From: Solibacillus sp. FSL W7-1436
GTDB taxonomy: Bacteria; Bacillota; Bacilli; Bacillales_A; Planococcaceae
Length of the DNA: 64,000 nucleotides
Reading direction: 5' to 3'
NCBI RefSeq assembly: GCF_038007305.1
Contig: NZ_JBBOWV010000001.1
Location: forward strand, 3,090,501 to 3,154,500
Shown: one piece after another, positions 1 to 7,177 of the stretch
Layout of the letters: each line of letters begins with the position of its first letter
Position numbering within the stretch: position 1 is the first letter of the stretch
The notes under the pieces: generated by a model
The model's database searches: none
Told to the model about the DNA's origin: nothing
What the model saw: the letters and a program-made list of their open reading frames with translations, nothing else
Position numbers and translations under genes: made by a program

Positions 1-141
1 ATGCTATGGCCGCGCTTGGAAAACGGTGTTGTACCGCCCTTTGACTATGATATGTATCCTAACGGCGGCTGTCAGCTATTTGGCTGCATGCAGCATGGAC
101 ATCCAGAATACGAAGAGGTGGCAAGAGGGGAAATACTGTAG
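1..141 (+). CDS. 3' end of an unknown protein (edge of window)
   Basis: An open frame runs from the first base to a TAG at 139-141 and encodes 46 residues. The window begins exactly on an ATG, but nothing upstream is visible, so this is probably the C-terminal end of a longer gene. The peptide is rich in Gly, Pro, Cys and His (two cysteines in an NGGCQLFGC segment) and ends in acidic residues. I do not recognise the family. No terminator follows before the next small gene. Confidence 0.4.
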   Translation: MLWPRLENGVVPPFDYDMYPNGGCQLFGCMQHGHPEYEEVARGEIL

Positions 142-207
142 GCAATAGGCTCCGTGATGCCTAAAATTTAAGCTATAAGGCTGGCTAGCAACCAGCAGTG
201 ATTAAAA

Positions 208-444
208 ATGTTAGTTGAAGTGGATGGGTATGATCAGCAAGTGCTGTTAACTGGACCAATCTATACATTAAAGCAGTTAAACATAATTTATAGACAAGCA
301 AAAAAGCAGGCAACCTCAAGTAAAGAAATGACGCAGTTTTTGTGTACATCTTATCAATTTACCCAAATTCCGTATGATGCATCGGTTCGGGTGGAATTTG
401 TGATTGATACGGATACCGGGAGAATTTATTCACCGACATATTAA
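208..444 (+). CDS. small hypothetical protein, 78 aa
   Basis: A 78-residue soluble protein with a basic middle (RQAKKQ) and a C-terminal strand-like stretch (VRVEFVIDTDTGRIYSP). It has no signal peptide, membrane segment or recognised motif. The ATG at 208 has no clear Shine-Dalgarno site; a short GCTGG/CCAGC hairpin lies just before it. It sits between the edge gene and a small membrane protein on the same strand. I do not recognise the family, and the call rests on frame length and plausible composition only. Confidence 0.45.
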   Translation: MLVEVDGYDQQVLLTGPIYTLKQLNIIYRQAKKQATSSKEMTQFLCTSYQFTQIPYDASVRVEFVIDTDTGRIYSPTY

Positions 445-516
445 AGCTTCGGGAACCATATTATTACAATTCATGTCTATACTAGAAATGGAAGGATATG
501 GGGAGGTGGCATCATT

Positions 517-813
517 ATGTGGTTTATAATAGGTCTTATTGCGATAGCAGCAACTTTTGCAAACCTGTATTTGTACATGACAGGTAAAGATTATAAACTT
601 GCAATGGCAATGGGATTATCGTTTACAGCATTAACACTTTGTGCCGAATACACTCTGATAACGAATTGGGTAGAGGTAAATGATTGGGCAGCTATAGAAG
701 ATGTAGTGCCAAGTATGGAAAGGGCATTATGGTTTTTAACTATTGTTTCGGTCTTATTAAATATAGCGCCGATATTTTTAGAAAGAAAAAGAAATAGAAG
801 GCACATTTCTTAA
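517..813 (+). CDS. small integral membrane protein, 98 aa
   Basis: A strong ribosome site (GGGAGGTGG) precedes the ATG. The protein has three or four hydrophobic segments, at about residues 2-20, 29-50 and 70-88, and ends in a basic tail (ERKRNRRH), so the C-terminus is likely cytoplasmic. No catalytic motif is visible. The last codons form the left arm of a hairpin that continues past the stop and probably ends the transcript. The function is unknown. Confidence 0.65.
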   Translation: MWFIIGLIAIAATFANLYLYMTGKDYKLAMAMGLSFTALTLCAEYTLITNWVEVNDWAAIEDVVPSMERALWFLTIVSVLLNIAPIFLERKRNRRHIS

Positions 814-836
814 ATAAGAATTGCGCCTTCTATTAT
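793..836 (+). terminator. hairpin overlapping the end of the 517-813 gene
   Basis: AATAGAAGGC (793-802) pairs with GCCTTCTATT (825-834), with an inner TTCTT/AAGAA pairing. The left arm lies inside the coding region. The following tract is only moderately T-rich. Confidence 0.5.
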
Positions 837-871
837 TACTTGGACAAATCGCTGAGTAACAGGAATTTATA

Positions 872-1081
872 CTATTTTTTTTCACAAGTCACGGGAGACC
901 AAAAATCCTTTTTCGTGATTAACACTTTTTCCGCTTTATCGAAGTTTTCAAAGCATTTTTCGATAATAAGTTCATTTGCTTGATGATTCTTATGTATTTG
1001 GTTAAACAGTAAACCACTAATTGATAGAATGAGAATACTTCCAACAATAGCGATAGCCAGATTTATTTTATTTTTATTCAA
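872..1081 (-). CDS. small membrane-anchored protein, about 69 aa
   Basis: The protein has a short basic N-terminus, one membrane segment (about residues 7-27) and an outside domain of about 40 residues with two cysteines (CFENF and VTCEKK at the end). This suggests a membrane-tethered extracytoplasmic peptide. Two TTG starts are possible. The one at 1087 is too close to the AAAGGAG site, while the TTG at 1081 sits about 9 bases from it and is preferred. It resembles the many small DUF-type lipoprotein-like genes of bacilli, but I cannot name the family. Confidence 0.55.
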   Translation of the reverse strand: MNKNKINLAIAIVGSILILSISGLLFNQIHKNHQANELIIEKCFENFDKAEKVLITKKDFWSPVTCEKK

Positions 1082-1179
1082 GGACAACTTCTCCTTTCTT
1101 GTAAATTCATTTTAACATTCGCACTTCTTGAAGAGGGATTGCGGATGCCTTCTTTCTCCCTCTAAATATACCTTCTAAC

Positions 1180-1674
1180 CTATTGAACGAAATACTGATA
1201 AAATAATTTATCCACTTGTAATACAGGGAAACTGTCAGGTAAATCGCTAGGATTAATTCTTGTAAATCCATTCTTTTCATAAAATCGGTGAGCGGCCAGA
1301 AATTGCGGGGTAGTTCCTAGATAGATAACTTCTACTGAGTGTTCTTTTGCCCACTCGAGTGCAGTATTTAATAAAAGACTTGCGGTTTTAAATTTTGTTC
1401 CGCGATAATTTTTATCAACAAACATCTTCCTTAAGGCAACGCGATTATTACCTATATCTAAAAGACTTATTGTGCCAACTACTTTGTCATTATAAATAGC
1501 CACCCAAAAGTTTCCGTTCCCTGTCTGATAAAATTCTTCTATTTTAAACAAATCAGGCTGATCATCCCTTGTTATCGGAATGTTGTATTCCTGCTGCTGA
1601 ATATGAAGAATTAAATCTGCAACTTGCGTTTGATATTCATAACTATACTGTTTCACAATGGGGAAGTTCTCCAT
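1180..1674 (-). CDS. GNAT family N-acetyltransferase
   Basis: A 164-residue single-domain acetyltransferase that would move an acetyl group from acetyl-CoA to an unidentified amine. The GNAT core is visible. WVAIYNDKVVGTISL forms the strands before motif A. KMFVDKNYRG is a motif A variant in which the usual Q/R-x-x-G-x-G loop reads NYRGTKFKT. IYLGTTPQFLAAHRFYEKNGF is the typical motif B with the FYEKxGF signature. It is transcribed alone, divergent from the deaminase gene downstream on the plus strand. The substrate cannot be told from sequence. Confidence 0.85.
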   Translation of the reverse strand: MENFPIVKQYSYEYQTQVADLILHIQQQEYNIPITRDDQPDLFKIEEFYQTGNGNFWVAIYNDKVVGTISLLDIGNNRVALRKMFVDKNYRGTKFKTASLLLNTALEWAKEHSVEVIYLGTTPQFLAAHRFYEKNGFTRINPSDLPDSFPVLQVDKLFYQYFVQ

Positions 1675-1902
1675 CTTTTCACACCGCCTATAACTATATG
1701 TATTTTCTAAATTTTACAATATAAATCATTTATAGCAAGCTCATTTCCAAAAAATCTAAAGGTATGAAGGTATATTTTGTCGAAATAGTATGTAATACAA
1801 ACTAAAAGAACTAATTTGGGTTGACGTGAAGACCTAAAGAATATTGCGGAAAGTTAAATGATTTGGTCGGATTATTAAAAGAAGATAAGGAGCTGAAAAT
1901 CA

Positions 1903-2328
1903 ATGGTAGATAAGGAACTATATAATGCTGTAAAAGAATTAGTCGATGTACGATATCCGAGTGGATGGGGTGGTGCAGCAGCGGTTCGTGTAGAAGACGG
2001 GACAATCTATACAAGTGTGGCACCAGAAATGATCAATGATTCAACCGCTCTTTGTATGGAAACGGGTGCGATTTTAGAAGCCCATAAGTTCAATAAAAAA
2101 GTTACACATAGTATTTGCCTGGCAAGGGAAGATGAACTTTTACCATTAAAAGTACTTTCGCCTTGTGGTATTTGCCAGGAACGCCTATTTTACTGGGGAC
2201 CTCAAGTACAATGTGCGATTTCAAATGAAACCCAAGCTGTGATTTATAAAACATTAAAGGAATTGCAGCCATACCATTGGACAGATACATATTACGAAGA
2301 AATGGCCGATCATTGGAAGAAATTATAG
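1903..2328 (+). CDS. cytidine-deaminase family protein
   Basis: A 141-residue zinc deaminase. The zinc and catalytic motifs are CME (Cys51, Glu53) and PCGIC (Cys88, Cys91), matching the C/H-x-E plus PCxxC layout of homotetrameric cytidine deaminases and blasticidin-S deaminases. It probably deaminates cytidine or a related nucleoside to the uridine form in the cytoplasm. AAGGAG lies before the ATG. The N-terminal YPSGWGGAAAVR region differs from classical Cdd (KAYVPYS), so a variant substrate in the Bsd/Cdd-like group is possible. The upstream 90 bases hold no obvious gene. Confidence 0.8.
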   Translation: MVDKELYNAVKELVDVRYPSGWGGAAAVRVEDGTIYTSVAPEMINDSTALCMETGAILEAHKFNKKVTHSICLAREDELLPLKVLSPCGICQERLFYWGPQVQCAISNETQAVIYKTLKELQPYHWTDTYYEEMADHWKKL

Positions 2329-2410
2329 TCGCTTTGTGAATTGGGCAGCAAAGTATTTCTATAGAATTAAATTTCTATATATAAAAATCGGATTTGTAGA
2401 GGTGAGTGAG

Positions 2411-3441
2411 ATGTTAATTAAACCTGAAAAATTACTGCGGGAGACCGGATTGCTGCAGTTAGTCCTTCTTGGGGTGGTGCGGGTGAACCTGCACTTAAAT
2501 GGCGCTATGAACAAGGGGTTAAGCGATTGGAGGAAGTGTTTGGACTCGAGGTAATCCCAATGCCCAACAGCTTGAAAGTTGAAGAATGCCTTTATCAAAA
2601 CCCACATTCTCGTGCAGAGGATTTAATGACTGCATTTAAGGATGAACAGATCAAAGGAATCATTGCAAATATTGGAGGGGAAGATAATATCCGCCTGCTC
2701 CCTTTTATTGATTTTGATGTTATACGCAAAAATCCGAAAATATTTATGGGTTATTCGGATGTGACGATTTCCCATTTATTTTGTCATAAAGCGGGCATCA
2801 CTTCATTTTATGGTCCGGCCATCTTAACCGATTTTGCTGAAAATGTGCAGATGGATCCTTATACGGTTGAAATGGTAAACCGGACACTATTCTCGGGTGA
2901 GATCATTGGTGAGATCCAGCCTGCAAACGAATGGACGAGTGAGCGTTTGGAATGGACAGAAGAAAATAAAAACCGTCGCAGGAATATGCGGAAAAATTCA
3001 GGTTATGAAGTACTTCAGGGTACTGGTGTAGCGCAAGGGTTTTTAATAGGCGGTTGTATTGAAGTTTTGGAGTTTGCAAAGGGAACTGACATTTGGCCGG
3101 AAAAAGAATATTGGGAGAATAGCATCCTTTTCTTTGAAACATCTGAAGAATACCCTGACCCGAATCTTATTAAATATTGGCTGCGAAATTACGCTGCGCA
3201 GGGCATTTTACAAAAAGCAAATGGCATCATTTTCGGAAAACCGCAGGATGAGAAGTACTATGAAGAATATAAAGAGGTAATTCATCAAGTAATGAAAGAA
3301 CTCGATTTAGAAAATCTGCCTGTACTATACAACATGAATTTCGGTCATACTGAACCAAAATTTATTTTACCTTATGGTGCAAAAGCAGAGATCGATTGTG
3401 TTAAGGGGACGTTTAAAATTTTAGAAAACGGTGTTAAATAA
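2411..3441 (+). pseudogene. MccF-like LD-carboxypeptidase (S66), frameshifted near the start
   Basis: This encodes a serine peptidase of family S66 (LdcA/MccF), which cleaves the L,D bond of muropeptides or detoxifies microcin C-like aminoacyl-nucleotides. The nucleophile motif GYSDVT, the ECxE-region glutamate (GGCIEVLE) and the histidine of FGHTEPK are present. The natural start is ATG 2411 (AGAGGTGAG upstream), giving MLIKPEKLL. The family continuation DRIAAVSPSWGGAGEPALKW is in the next frame from 2443. Eight bases lie where nine are expected around the GGG at 2439-2441, so one base is missing. Translation could restart only at TTG 2527, losing about 38 residues including the conserved SPSWG. 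It is either a recent pseudogene or a base-call error. Confidence 0.8.
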
Positions 3442-3453
3442 TCGAAGCGAATA

Positions 3454-3491
3454 AAAGGTGCGAATGTTGACTGAACAATATTCGTACCTTT
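3454..3491 (+). terminator. terminator after the LD-carboxypeptidase
   Basis: AAAGGTGCGAATGTTG pairs with CAATATTCGTACCTTT through two G-T wobbles, followed by a short T-rich tract. Confidence 0.7.
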
Positions 3492-3633
3492 CTGTTGTTT
3501 AAAACCGGCATTTTGTGGAAGAATTGATTTTATTTCGGTATATTAAATGCAATGAAAGTAGAAAGTACAATTTATTTTTGGTTTTATGCGTTGGATTAAT
3601 CGAAATATCACATGTTATGAAAAGGGGAATCGT

Positions 3634-3867
3634 ATGGGGAGTTTTAATACTTTTAAAGACATACGTTACTGGATTCTTTTAGTTCCATTCCTAATCATCT
3701 TAGTCCTGTACATTTATTTTACACCAAGTGATTTTTTTGAAAAGCCGTATGTTTCATCACTTTCACTTCTTATTTTTCCGACATTATTTTGGTGTACATA
3801 TCATCTTTGGAAATACATTGGAGATAAAAAGGAAGGAAATGATCGGGAAAATAGCAACGGCTTGTAG
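3634..3867 (+). CDS. small membrane protein, 77 aa
   Basis: The ATG at 3634 has a good AAGGGGA site and is chosen over an upstream in-frame ATG at 3586 that has none. The product has two hydrophobic segments (about residues 13-31 and 44-63) and a charged C-terminus (GDKKEGNDRENS), typical of small YdgA- or YoqO-like bacillus membrane proteins. No family motif is recognisable. It ends inside a hairpin that can act as its terminator. Confidence 0.6.
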   Translation: MGSFNTFKDIRYWILLVPFLIILVLYIYFTPSDFFEKPYVSSLSLLIFPTLFWCTYHLWKYIGDKKEGNDRENSNGL

Positions 3868-3914
3868 CTTGTATGAGATAACATCAGAAAAGCTAGTGCC
3901 GTTTTTTTGTTATA
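3856..3914 (+). terminator. imperfect terminator hairpin
   Basis: ACGGC and AGCTT blocks (3857-3875) pair with AAGCT and GCCGT (3888-3903), followed by a run of T. The left arm overlaps the stop codon of the 77-residue membrane protein. Confidence 0.55.
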
Positions 3915-3927
3915 GTAAATAGCAAAT

Positions 3928-3957
3928 AGCCCCCAACTTGCTTTAGATGGGGGCATG
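3928..3957 (-). terminator. hairpin downstream of sspO
   Basis: GCCCCC and GGGGGC enclose a 14-base loop just past the stop of the minus-strand sspO-like gene. The T-tract on that strand is interrupted. Confidence 0.5.
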
Positions 3958-3960
3958 CTG

Positions 3961-4110
3961 TTATTGCCGCTTCTTCGTTTTCTTGTTATTCAGTCTCTCG
4001 GCAGCTGTCAATGGTTCGTTTGCCAGTTCGTGATCAAGCTCCCTTGATAAATTTTTTCTTATTGCTTGCTCATCACTGGTGCTGCGATTGTTTTTATTGT
4101 TAGTACTCAC
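3961..4110 (-). CDS. sspO: small acid-soluble spore protein O-like (SspO/CotK)
   Basis: A 49-residue, highly charged protein. Its second half, ELANEPLTAAERLNNKKTK, matches the SspO signature (E-x-x-NEPLTAAQRQNNKKRKK). SspO is a minor small acid-soluble protein made in the forespore and packed in the spore core. The GTG at 4110 is chosen because GGAGGTG lies eight bases upstream; a longer frame to 4161 lacks a site. The N-terminal half (STNNKNNRSTSDEQ) diverges from Bacillus SspO. In B. subtilis sspO precedes sspP and is transcribed by sigma-G; no sspP is seen here. Confidence 0.75.
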   Translation of the reverse strand: MSTNNKNNRSTSDEQAIRKNLSRELDHELANEPLTAAERLNNKKTKKRQ

Positions 4111-4283
4111 TATAAACACCTCCATGATTGTAGTTTGCCACATGGTGTCATGAGTATGCATTTTAGTTAAACCTATCAGATTGCTGCATTTTTATATATA
4201 AAAAATTTAAAATAGTCTTTTAATTTGTTTTAACTTACTGCGCTAGCACGCCCCTAATACATTTTGAAAGGTCGGTACTTAAT

Positions 4284-4574
4284 TTGGAAAACGAAGAAAT
4301 AATACTTAGTATTTTAAAAGAAATCAAGAATGGTACTACACCGGTTCATACATCATTCAATTTAACTTTTGATTTGTGGGCAGAATTTATCGAATACTTG
4401 AATGATTTAAAGTACATTACAGATGTTACTATCTACTGGTTTGGCGATGATGAATATTATAACGAAAGAGTACACTCTATTGACCTAAGCAAAGCTAAAT
4501 TAACCCGTTTTGGAGAGAATTTTTTGGTAGAGAGAAGACGCTTGAAAATACAAAAAAAGCATGAATGTTGTTAA
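4284..4574 (+). CDS. hypothetical protein, 96 aa
   Basis: A 96-residue acidic, probably cytoplasmic protein beginning at TTG 4284, with a weak GAAAGG site upstream. It reads like a small alpha/beta fold: helix (EEIILSILKEIKNG), loop, strand and helix (DLWAEFIEYLNDLKYI), then strands VTIYWF and LTRFGENFL and a basic helix. YjcQ-like phage winged-helix proteins have a similar plan (a LLxxIxxG start and a final LTxxGxxxL), so it may be a distant YjcQ-type protein. I am not sure of this. A strong terminator follows directly. Confidence 0.5.
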   Translation: MENEEIILSILKEIKNGTTPVHTSFNLTFDLWAEFIEYLNDLKYITDVTIYWFGDDEYYNERVHSIDLSKAKLTRFGENFLVERRRLKIQKKHECC

Positions 4575-4594
4575 ATCAACGTTCATGCTTTTTT
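4558..4594 (+). terminator. strong rho-independent terminator
   Basis: AGCATGAATGTTG and CAACGTTCATGCT form a 13-bp stem with one wobble and a TTAAAT loop, followed by six T. The left arm overlaps the last codons of the 96-residue gene. Confidence 0.85.
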
Positions 4595-4667
4595 GATGGC
4601 GGTAATCTGGGCTATAGTTGAAAACAATCACCAACAAGTTATTAATCATAAAACGATATCGGCTATT

Positions 4668-5468
4668 TTAGAAATCAGCGCACAGTACAAAACTATTCAA
4701 CGATAGAATAGGTTTTGCTTGCTCATTCATTAAATAGGCATAACTGCGGATCAAGGACTGTATTTTAGTCGGAACTTCCGGGAATTCATTTAGTAAGTAA
4801 TTGCTGTAGTCGACTTCCCACGCCCCGTCCTGCAAATAGCTGGCATCGACTGTTTGCTCAACATTGATCGAACAGCCTTCGCCAAGCATGAGTTCCTTTA
4901 TTTGCGTTTTATGAAAGAGATTTTGGATATTCCCTTCATTTTCTGTAAATGCTGTATAGAGCGCAGCAATATTGGCTGCACAAAAGTGGGCACGCTGGTC
5001 GTCCGATGTATAATCGATGTCCCACTCGGCAAAACAGATTCGATCTGCTACTTGCTTGATTTTTTGCATGTAATTCTTTAAGAGCTCAATACTTTCGAAA
5101 TACCATGAACAATGGGATAGTACAACGACATCAAATTTCTCGTCGAGCGCCATTTGCAAAAAGTCCGTTTCAAAGTGGAAGTCGATTCGCTGTCCTAAAG
5201 GCGAGTGTGAAATTGTTTCTGCTGCTTCGCCTAACGTGATCGGGGCACCATATTCAGTTGAGGCAAAATCGATGGCTACAACATGTCCTGTCTCTCCGAC
5301 CGCATCTGCCAATACGACGGTTGTGTCACCTTGTCCGCATCCGATTTCAAGTACTTTCATACCTTTCTTAACTTGAAAGGTTTTTACAAGCTCAATACGA
5401 TGTGTTAATTGTGTGCGTTGGATTGTATCGTCCCCGATGATTTTCATACTGTTTAATAAATGTTCCAA
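4668..5468 (-). CDS. class I SAM-dependent methyltransferase
   Basis: A methyltransferase of about 266 residues with the Rossmann SAM-binding motif VLEIGCGQGDTT (around residue 40), motif II acidic end VVAIDFAS, and a post-I region FDVVVLSHCSWYF that stands for motif IV. This architecture fits small-molecule methyltransferases of the Methyltransf_25/31 type. Two TTG starts are possible: 5483 has no ribosome site, while 5468 has GGAG nine bases upstream and is chosen. It is a single gene. A dyad (TTGAGC...GCTCAA, about 5496-5516) lies just upstream and may be its operator. The acceptor substrate is unknown. Confidence 0.8.
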   Translation of the reverse strand: MEHLLNSMKIIGDDTIQRTQLTHRIELVKTFQVKKGMKVLEIGCGQGDTTVVLADAVGETGHVVAIDFASTEYGAPITLGEAAETISHSPLGQRIDFHFETDFLQMALDEKFDVVVLSHCSWYFESIELLKNYMQKIKQVADRICFAEWDIDYTSDDQRAHFCAANIAALYTAFTENEGNIQNLFHKTQIKELMLGEGCSINVEQTVDASYLQDGAWEVDYSNYLLNEFPEVPTKIQSLIRSYAYLMNEQAKPILSLNSFVLCADF

Positions 5469-5683
5469 TGTTTTCAGCTCCAATAATGATTGATTATTGA
5501 GCCAATTTTTAGCTCAATATTATTTCTGAACGTTCAACCATTTCTCTAACATCAATTCATCGACTCCTTTTCAATAATTCTATTAAAACATTGCGATTAG
5601 TCAGTGGACAATAGTTATTTATAAATAAGGCTAAATTTAATTTTTTTGGGGTTTACAATGAAGAATTTTATTGAGAGGCCTTA

Positions 5684-5696
5684 AAAACCGAACATT
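5684..5696 (+). promoter_or_regulatory. PurBox upstream of guaC
   Basis: AAAACCGAACATT matches the Bacillus PurR box (AWWWCCGAACWWT) at every position. It lies about 35 bases upstream of the -35 element of guaC. A weaker inverted partner with the core TTCG is at about 5715-5727, close to the spacing seen at paired PurBoxes. Confidence 0.7.
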
Positions 5697-5730
5697 TTTA
5701 TTGAAATTATATAAAATATTCGTTTTATGG

Positions 5731-5759
5731 TTGACAACGTTTTCATTGTTTTGTAAAGT
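5731..5759 (+). promoter_or_regulatory. guaC promoter
   Basis: TTGACA, a 17-base spacer and TAAAGT form a sigma-A type promoter (4 of 6 in the -10 box) about 65 bases upstream of the guaC start. Confidence 0.65.
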
Positions 5760-5795
5760 AACAGATGTCGAATGATTATTATAAAAAACACGAAA

Positions 5796-5808
5796 AATGT
5801 TCGTATTT
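5796..5808 (-). promoter_or_regulatory. second PurBox-like site in the guaC leader
   Basis: Read on the minus strand the site is AAATACGAACATT, one mismatch from the PurBox consensus. It lies between the promoter and the ribosome site, where binding could block transcription. Confidence 0.5.
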
Positions 5809-5822
5809 AGGAGTGTAGTGAA

Positions 5823-6806
5823 ATGATAGATACAGTTTTTGATTATGAAGATATTCAATTAATCCCAGCAAAGTGCATCGTGAAAAGTCGTACGGAATGT
5901 GATGCAACAGTAACTTTGGGTGACCATACATTTAAACTTCCGGTAGTTCCGGCAAATATGCAAACAATTATTGATGAGCAATTAGCAGAAAAATTGGCAG
6001 CACAAGGCTATTTCTATATTATGCACCGTTTCCAGCCTGAAAAGCGCGCGCAATTCATCCGTGATATGCACAGCAAAGGCTTGATTGCCTCGATTTCTGT
6101 GGGTGTAAAAGATGAAGAATATACATTCATCGAAGAGCTGAAAGATGCTCAGCTTGTACCGGATTATATTACGATCGATATCGCACACGGTCATTCAAAT
6201 CAAGTAATCGAAATGATCGGCCATATTAAAAAGCATTTACCGAACAGCTTTGTCATTGCAGGTAATGTGGGTACTCCTGAAGCAGTACGTGACCTTGAAA
6301 ATGCAGGTGCGGATGCGACAAAAGTTGGGATCGGACCAGGTAAAGTATGTATTACGAAAATTAAAACAGGCTTTGGTACAGGCGGCTGGCAATTGGCAGC
6401 ACTTCGCTGGTGTGCAAAAGCAGCTTCAAAACCGATTATCGCGGACGGCGGTATTCGTACACATGGCGACATTGCCAAATCAGTGCGTTTCGGTGCATCA
6501 ATGGTAATGATCGGTTCACTATTTGCAGGTCATGAAGAATCACCGGGCCAAACAGTGGAAATCGACGGCAAACAAGTGAAAGAATACTTCGGTTCTGCAT
6601 CGGAATTCCAAAAAGGCGAGCGTAAAAACGTTGAAGGCAAGAAAATGTACGTCGACTCAAAAGGTTCGATTTTCGATACGCTAACTGAAATGGAGCAAGA
6701 TCTGCAGTCATCTATTTCATATGCAGGCGGTAAAACATTATCTGCAATCCGTACTGTTGATTATGCGATAGTTAAAAATTCAATTTTCAATGGCGATAAA
6801 ATTTAA
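5823..6806 (+). CDS. guaC: GMP reductase
   Basis: A 327-residue NADPH-dependent reductase that converts GMP to IMP, returning guanine nucleotides to the adenine pool. It has the IMPDH/GMPR TIM-barrel signature [11 protein letters not shown] with the catalytic cysteine, the phosphate-binding [15 protein letters not shown], and the flap region [12 protein letters not shown]. The length and absence of CBS domains match the bacterial GuaC of Firmicutes (GuaC2 type) and not IMP dehydrogenase. AGGAG precedes the ATG. It stands alone behind a sigma-A promoter and PurBox-like sites, agreeing with PurR control of its B. subtilis homologue yumD/guaC. Confidence 0.95.
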   Translation: MIDTVFDYEDIQLIPAKCIVKSRTECDATVTLGDHTFKLPVVPANMQTIIDEQLAEKLAAQGYFYIMHRFQPEKRAQFIRDMHSKGLIASISVGVKDEEYTFIEELKDAQLVPDYITIDIAHGHSNQVIEMIGHIKKHLPNSFVIAGNVGTPEAVRDLENAGADATKVGIGPGKVCITKIKTGFGTGGWQLAALRWCAKAASKPIIADGGIRTHGDIAKSVRFGASMVMIGSLFAGHEESPGQTVEIDGKQVKEYFGSASEFQKGERKNVEGKKMYVDSKGSIFDTLTEMEQDLQSSISYAGGKTLSAIRTVDYAIVKNSIFNGDKI

Positions 6807-6823
6807 TTTTCTGATAATAAGTG

Positions 6824-6852
6824 TTGACATTTTATTTCATTGCCGGTAAACT
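6824..6852 (+). promoter_or_regulatory. promoter of the leuA leader
   Basis: TTGACA, 17 bases and TAAACT make a sigma-A-like promoter directly after guaC and upstream of the T-box leader. Confidence 0.65.
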
Positions 6853-6867
6853 TCATTTCAAGGTAAT

Positions 6868-7130
6868 ATCTAGGCAATGACTGGAAGTAGTAAATAGCTT
6901 GTATACTTTAAGAGAGCCGGTGGGTGGTGCAAACTGGCAGATACAACTGTTGAACTCGTCCATGAGCTACGACCTGAAATTAAGTAGGGAAGTCGGAAGT
7001 CTCCGTTAAAAGACAGGCAAACTATTTGTCGTTAAGTGGAATGTTCCAGCAATGGACATTCAATTTAGAGTGGTACCGCGAGTTCAACCTCGTCTCTATG
7101 GATTTCATCCTAGAGGCGAGGTTTTTTATT
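6868..7130 (+). promoter_or_regulatory. T-box leader, likely leucine (CUC specifier)
   Basis: A transcriptional T-box riboswitch that reads uncharged tRNA and controls leuA. The T-box sequence AGAGTGGTACCGCG is at 7067-7080. A terminator with 13-bp arms AACCTCGTCTCTA and TAGAGGCGAGGTT is at 7086-7123 and is followed by a T-run. Stem I begins near AGAGAGCC (6911). A GAACTC motif at 6952-6957 places CTC (6955-6957) where the specifier codon is expected, which fits leucine and the downstream leucine gene. Uncharged tRNA-Leu would favour the antiterminator. Confidence 0.88.
7086..7127 (+). terminator. T-box regulated terminator
   Basis: A 13-bp stem with one wobble and six T. It overlaps the antiterminator partner of the T-box element. 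Confidence 0.9.
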
Positions 7131-7177
7131 TTTAATTACTGTTTTACAATCATTTGAGAAGAAAAGGGGTTATGAGA

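Noticed and set aside
1811-1902. A gene remnant upstream of the deaminase
   Set aside because: A short plus-strand frame reads plausibly (LVGLLKEDKELKINGR) but has no start and is too short to judge.
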